Source: Deltaproteobacteria bacterium (GTDB lineage Bacteria > Desulfobacterota > Binatia > HRBIN30 > CADEER01). From it: DNA of 64,000 nt. Position 1 is the stretch's first letter; every line of letters starts with the position of its first letter. Positions 61,680 to 64,000 of the stretch are shown here, piece by piece. The notes under the pieces were generated by a model. The model did not search any database and was not told where the DNA came from. It saw only the letters and a program-made list of their open reading frames with translations. Both the position numbers and the translations under genes were made by a program. Location of the stretch: positions 1 through 64,000 of the forward strand of contig JAJCZJ010000031.1 of the NCBI GenBank assembly GCA_029262455.1, in the 5' to 3' direction.

Positions 61680-63374
61680 ATGCTACTGAATCCTCGTAAA
61701 CTTGACCGTGAGTATCCCGACGAAGCGACACGCCAGGTGATGCTCAAAACCGTCGAATTCTTCGAAACCAAGGGCAAGCAGCGCTTGCTCTCCGACTACT
61801 ACGGGCAGGAGTGGTACGCCGACTTCCTCGACTTCGTCGCGAAGGAGAAAATCTTTGCGACCATGCTCACGCCCGCCGGCAACGGTGCGGCCGACGCGCG
61901 CTGGGACACATCGCGAATCGTCGAGTTCGCGGAGATCCTCGGCTTCTACGGACTTCAGTACTGGTACACCTGGCAGGTGTCGGTGCTCGGTCTTGGGCCG
62001 ATCTGGATGAGCGCAAACGAGGACCTCAAGCAGGAAGCCGCAAAGGAGCTCGAAGCCGGCGGCATCTTTGGCTTCGGCCTCAGCGAGAAGGAGCACGGCG
62101 CCGACATCTACTCGACCGACATGATCGTCACTATCCGCGATGAAGGCGTCTACAGTGCGAGCGGGTCCAAATACTACATCGGCAACGGCAACGAAGCCGC
62201 CATGGTCTCCACCTTCGGCAAGATGGACGGCACCGACGACTACGTTTTCTTCGTCAGCAAACCGAAGCACGAGAACTACGAACTCGTGCAGAACGTCGTC
62301 GCCAGCCAGAACTACGTCTCCGAGTTTCGCCTCAACGACTACCCGCTGACCGAGGCCGACATACTCGCGAAAGGCCAAGACGCGTGGAACGCCGCTCTCA
62401 ACACCGTCAACGTCGGCAAGTTCAACCTCGGTTGGGCCACGATCGGTATCTGCACCCACGCACTGTACGAGGCCATCACGCATGCCGCCAATCGGCGCCT
62501 CTACAACATGTACGTCACGGATTTCCCACACGTGAAGCAGATGTTCGTCGATGCCTACAGTCGTCTCGTGGCGATGAAACTCTTTGCCCTGCGTGCTGCC
62601 GACTACATGCGCTCGGCTTCACCGGAGGATCGGCGCTACCTGCTCTACAATCCAATGGTCAAGATGAAGGTAACCACCCAGGGCGAGGACGTCATCAACC
62701 TGATGTGGGATGCCATCGCCGCCAAAGGTTTCGAGAAGAGCACCTACTTCGGGCAGGCTGCGATCGACATCCGCGCACTGCCGAAACTCGAAGGCACTGT
62801 GCACGTCAACATCGCCCTCATCGTCAAGTTCATGCCCAACTACTTCTTCGCGCCGCAGGAATACCCCGAAGTCCCCAAACGCGACGACGCCGCCAACGAC
62901 GATTTCCTCTTCGATCAAGGCACAACCCGGGGCTTGAGCAAGATCCGCTTCCACGACTACCGCGCCGTCCTCGACGCCAGCGACCTCGCCAACGTGAAGG
63001 TCTTCGCCGAGCAGGTCGCAGTGTTCCGCGAAATGCTCGAGCAAGCAGCACCCAGCAAGGAGCAGGCGCAGGACATCGACCTCCTCCTCGGCTTTGGTGA
63101 GTTGTTCGCGCTGGTGGTTTACGCGCAACTGATCCTCGAGAATACAGAGCACTACGACGTCGGAGACGAAGTGATTGATCAGATCTTCGACTTCATGGTG
63201 CGTGACTTTTCGAAGTTTGCCCTGCAGCTCTACTCGAAGACGGGCAGCACGGAGAAACAAATGGAGTTCTGCACGCGCCTGATCAGGAAGCCGATCGTCG
63301 ACGACGCGCGCTACCAGAAAGTCTGGAGCGAACAGGTGCATCCGCTTTCCGGTGCGTACGAGATGAATTCGTAG
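61680..63374 (+). CDS. Acyl-CoA dehydrogenase
   Basis: This protein has 564 residues from ATG 61680 (GGGAGG upstream); an upstream ATG at 61587 is less likely. FAD/acyl-CoA elements: FGFGLSEKEHGADIYSTDM, the beta-strand YSASGSKYYIGNGNEAAMVS, then the helical C-terminal domain. At 564 residues it is longer than the roughly 400 of classical members, resembling the long FadE-type group. The catalytic Glu could not be assigned. It probably oxidises an acyl-CoA together with the crotonases elsewhere in the window. Confidence 0.85.
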   Translation: MLLNPRKLDREYPDEATRQVMLKTVEFFETKGKQRLLSDYYGQEWYADFLDFVAKEKIFATMLTPAGNGAADARWDTSRIVEFAEILGFYGLQYWYTWQVSVLGLGPIWMSANEDLKQEAAKELEAGGIFGFGLSEKEHGADIYSTDMIVTIRDEGVYSASGSKYYIGNGNEAAMVSTFGKMDGTDDYVFFVSKPKHENYELVQNVVASQNYVSEFRLNDYPLTEADILAKGQDAWNAALNTVNVGKFNLGWATIGICTHALYEAITHAANRRLYNMYVTDFPHVKQMFVDAYSRLVAMKLFALRAADYMRSASPEDRRYLLYNPMVKMKVTTQGEDVINLMWDAIAAKGFEKSTYFGQAAIDIRALPKLEGTVHVNIALIVKFMPNYFFAPQEYPEVPKRDDAANDDFLFDQGTTRGLSKIRFHDYRAVLDASDLANVKVFAEQVAVFREMLEQAAPSKEQAQDIDLLLGFGELFALVVYAQLILENTEHYDVGDEVIDQIFDFMVRDFSKFALQLYSKTGSTEKQMEFCTRLIRKPIVDDARYQKVWSEQVHPLSGAYEMNS

Positions 63375-63434
63375 CCCTATCTGTGTAACCTCGCACTTCC
63401 GAGGAACAACGCGATCCATATAAGGGGGAACACC

Positions 63435-64000
63435 ATGACGCGCCACCAGCTAGCCTATTGCATCGCCGCCACAGCGGTCGCCCTGTCGGTCGCTACACCG
63501 ATGACCGCCGCGATCTCAAAAGACCAGCAGAATTGCATCAATAAACTCAACAAGGACGGCTCCAAAGTCGCGCTCAAGCAGGGCAAGGAGAATTCGGGCT
63601 GCATCAAGAACGCCGGCAAAGGCAAGCTACCGGTGATGCAGAATGCCGACCAATGCCTGGTCGCCGATGCGAAGTTGAAGGTCAGCAAGGCTTCGGTCAA
63701 GACCGAAGAAGATTTCACGGCACGTTGCGCCGCGGATCCCCCGGCTTTCGGGCTACCGGCCGCCACGGCGGCAGCCGCTGCGATCAACGACGCCGCGACA
63801 GACCAATCGCGAGCTCTCGTCACCGACATCTTCGGCGGCTCGCTGTCTGCAGCGATCATCCCGTGCGACACCGACAAAGATGCCTGCAAGTGCCAACAGG
63901 CCGTGAGCAAGAGCTACGAGAAGCTCGCCGCGACCAAGGTAAAGCAGTTCGTCAAGTGTAAGAAGGACGCGCTCAAAGAAGGCGCCACTCCGGCGCCGGC
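63435..64000 (+). CDS. Secreted Cys-containing protein (3' truncated by the window edge)
   Basis: The frame is open from ATG 63435 to the right edge, 188 codons so far, with the C-terminus missing. A signal peptide (AATAVALSVATPMTAA) is followed by Cys/Lys-rich helical units: NCINKLNKDGSKVALKQGKE, then NSGCIKNAGKG, and later CDTDKDACKCQQAVSKSY. The repeated Cys-x-x-x-Lys/Asn spacing suggests disulfides. The family was not recognised. Confidence 0.75.
   Translation, partial: MTRHQLAYCIAATAVALSVATPMTAAISKDQQNCINKLNKDGSKVALKQGKENSGCIKNAGKGKLPVMQNADQCLVADAKLKVSKASVKTEEDFTARCAADPPAFGLPAATAAAAAINDAATDQSRALVTDIFGGSLSAAIIPCDTDKDACKCQQAVSKSYEKLAATKVKQFVKCKKDALKEGATPAP

Overview
The window is a GC-rich, gene-dense chromosomal segment from a bacterium. 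Many secreted proteins carry paired EF-hand (dockerin-like) modules of the form DxDxNGxVxxxEL, Thr-Pro linkers and C-terminal hydrophobic-basic anchors. With two crotonases, an acyl-CoA dehydrogenase and a selenocysteine tRNA, this suggests an environmental deltaproteobacterial-type lineage, possibly Candidatus Binatota/Desulfobacterota. That placement is inference; there is no rRNA or marker tree here.

Layout. 1-3.0 kb: a minus-strand pair, a His-Gly-Ser repeat peptide followed 12 bp later by a secreted disintegrin-like Cys-repeat protein that runs off the left edge. 3.2-4.7 kb: an alpha/beta hydrolase and a DUF72 protein. 4.7-10.2 kb: three polytopic GT-C-type glycosyltransferase-like proteins. 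10.2-12.6 kb: a LysR regulator divergent from glyA. 12.7-16.5 kb: a secreted subtilase with FG-GAP, dockerin-like and cohesin-like parts. 17.3-19.5 kb: a zinc metallopeptidase and an ATP-grasp ligase, translationally coupled. 19.6-23.2 kb: an ECF-type sigma factor, a membrane Ser/Thr kinase and a DUF805-SRPBCC fusion, bracketed by CGGGGTA arrays in opposite orientation. 23-36 kb: crotonases, secreted proteins, an RNA methyltransferase, a GST, a styrene-oxide-isomerase-like protein, a cupin and a nucleotidyltransferase. 36-44 kb: a nuclease-fold lipoprotein candidate, an MBL hydrolase, a lipase-like hydrolase and a small membrane/TIR cluster. 44-50 kb: SnoaL-like genes and a 940-residue repeat protein, with degraded copies of neighbouring sequence. 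50-57.4 kb: a sterol desaturase, a selenoprotein read through an in-frame UGA, a truncated tRNA-Sec copy, a Phd/VapC module, an SGNH-like secreted protein, a second GST and an intact tRNA-Sec. 57.7-64 kb: a repeat protein, a second PIN toxin-antitoxin pair, GbsR and NnrU, an acyl-CoA dehydrogenase and a truncated secreted Cys protein.

The strongest unusual signal is the selenocysteine set. A peroxiredoxin-like gene has TGA exactly where the peroxidatic Cys codon should be (51895-51897). A hairpin fitting the bacterial SECIS pattern follows it. A tRNA-Sec(UCA) gene lies 5 kb away, and a broken direct copy of it lies between. The second is the orphan HGS-repeat peptide fused into an operon with a Cys-repeat surface protein. 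Part of the annotation that is easy to miss is on the edges (two genes cut by the window ends) and in remnants (a tRNA, a SnoaL-like gene, a linker and a glycosidase N-terminus).
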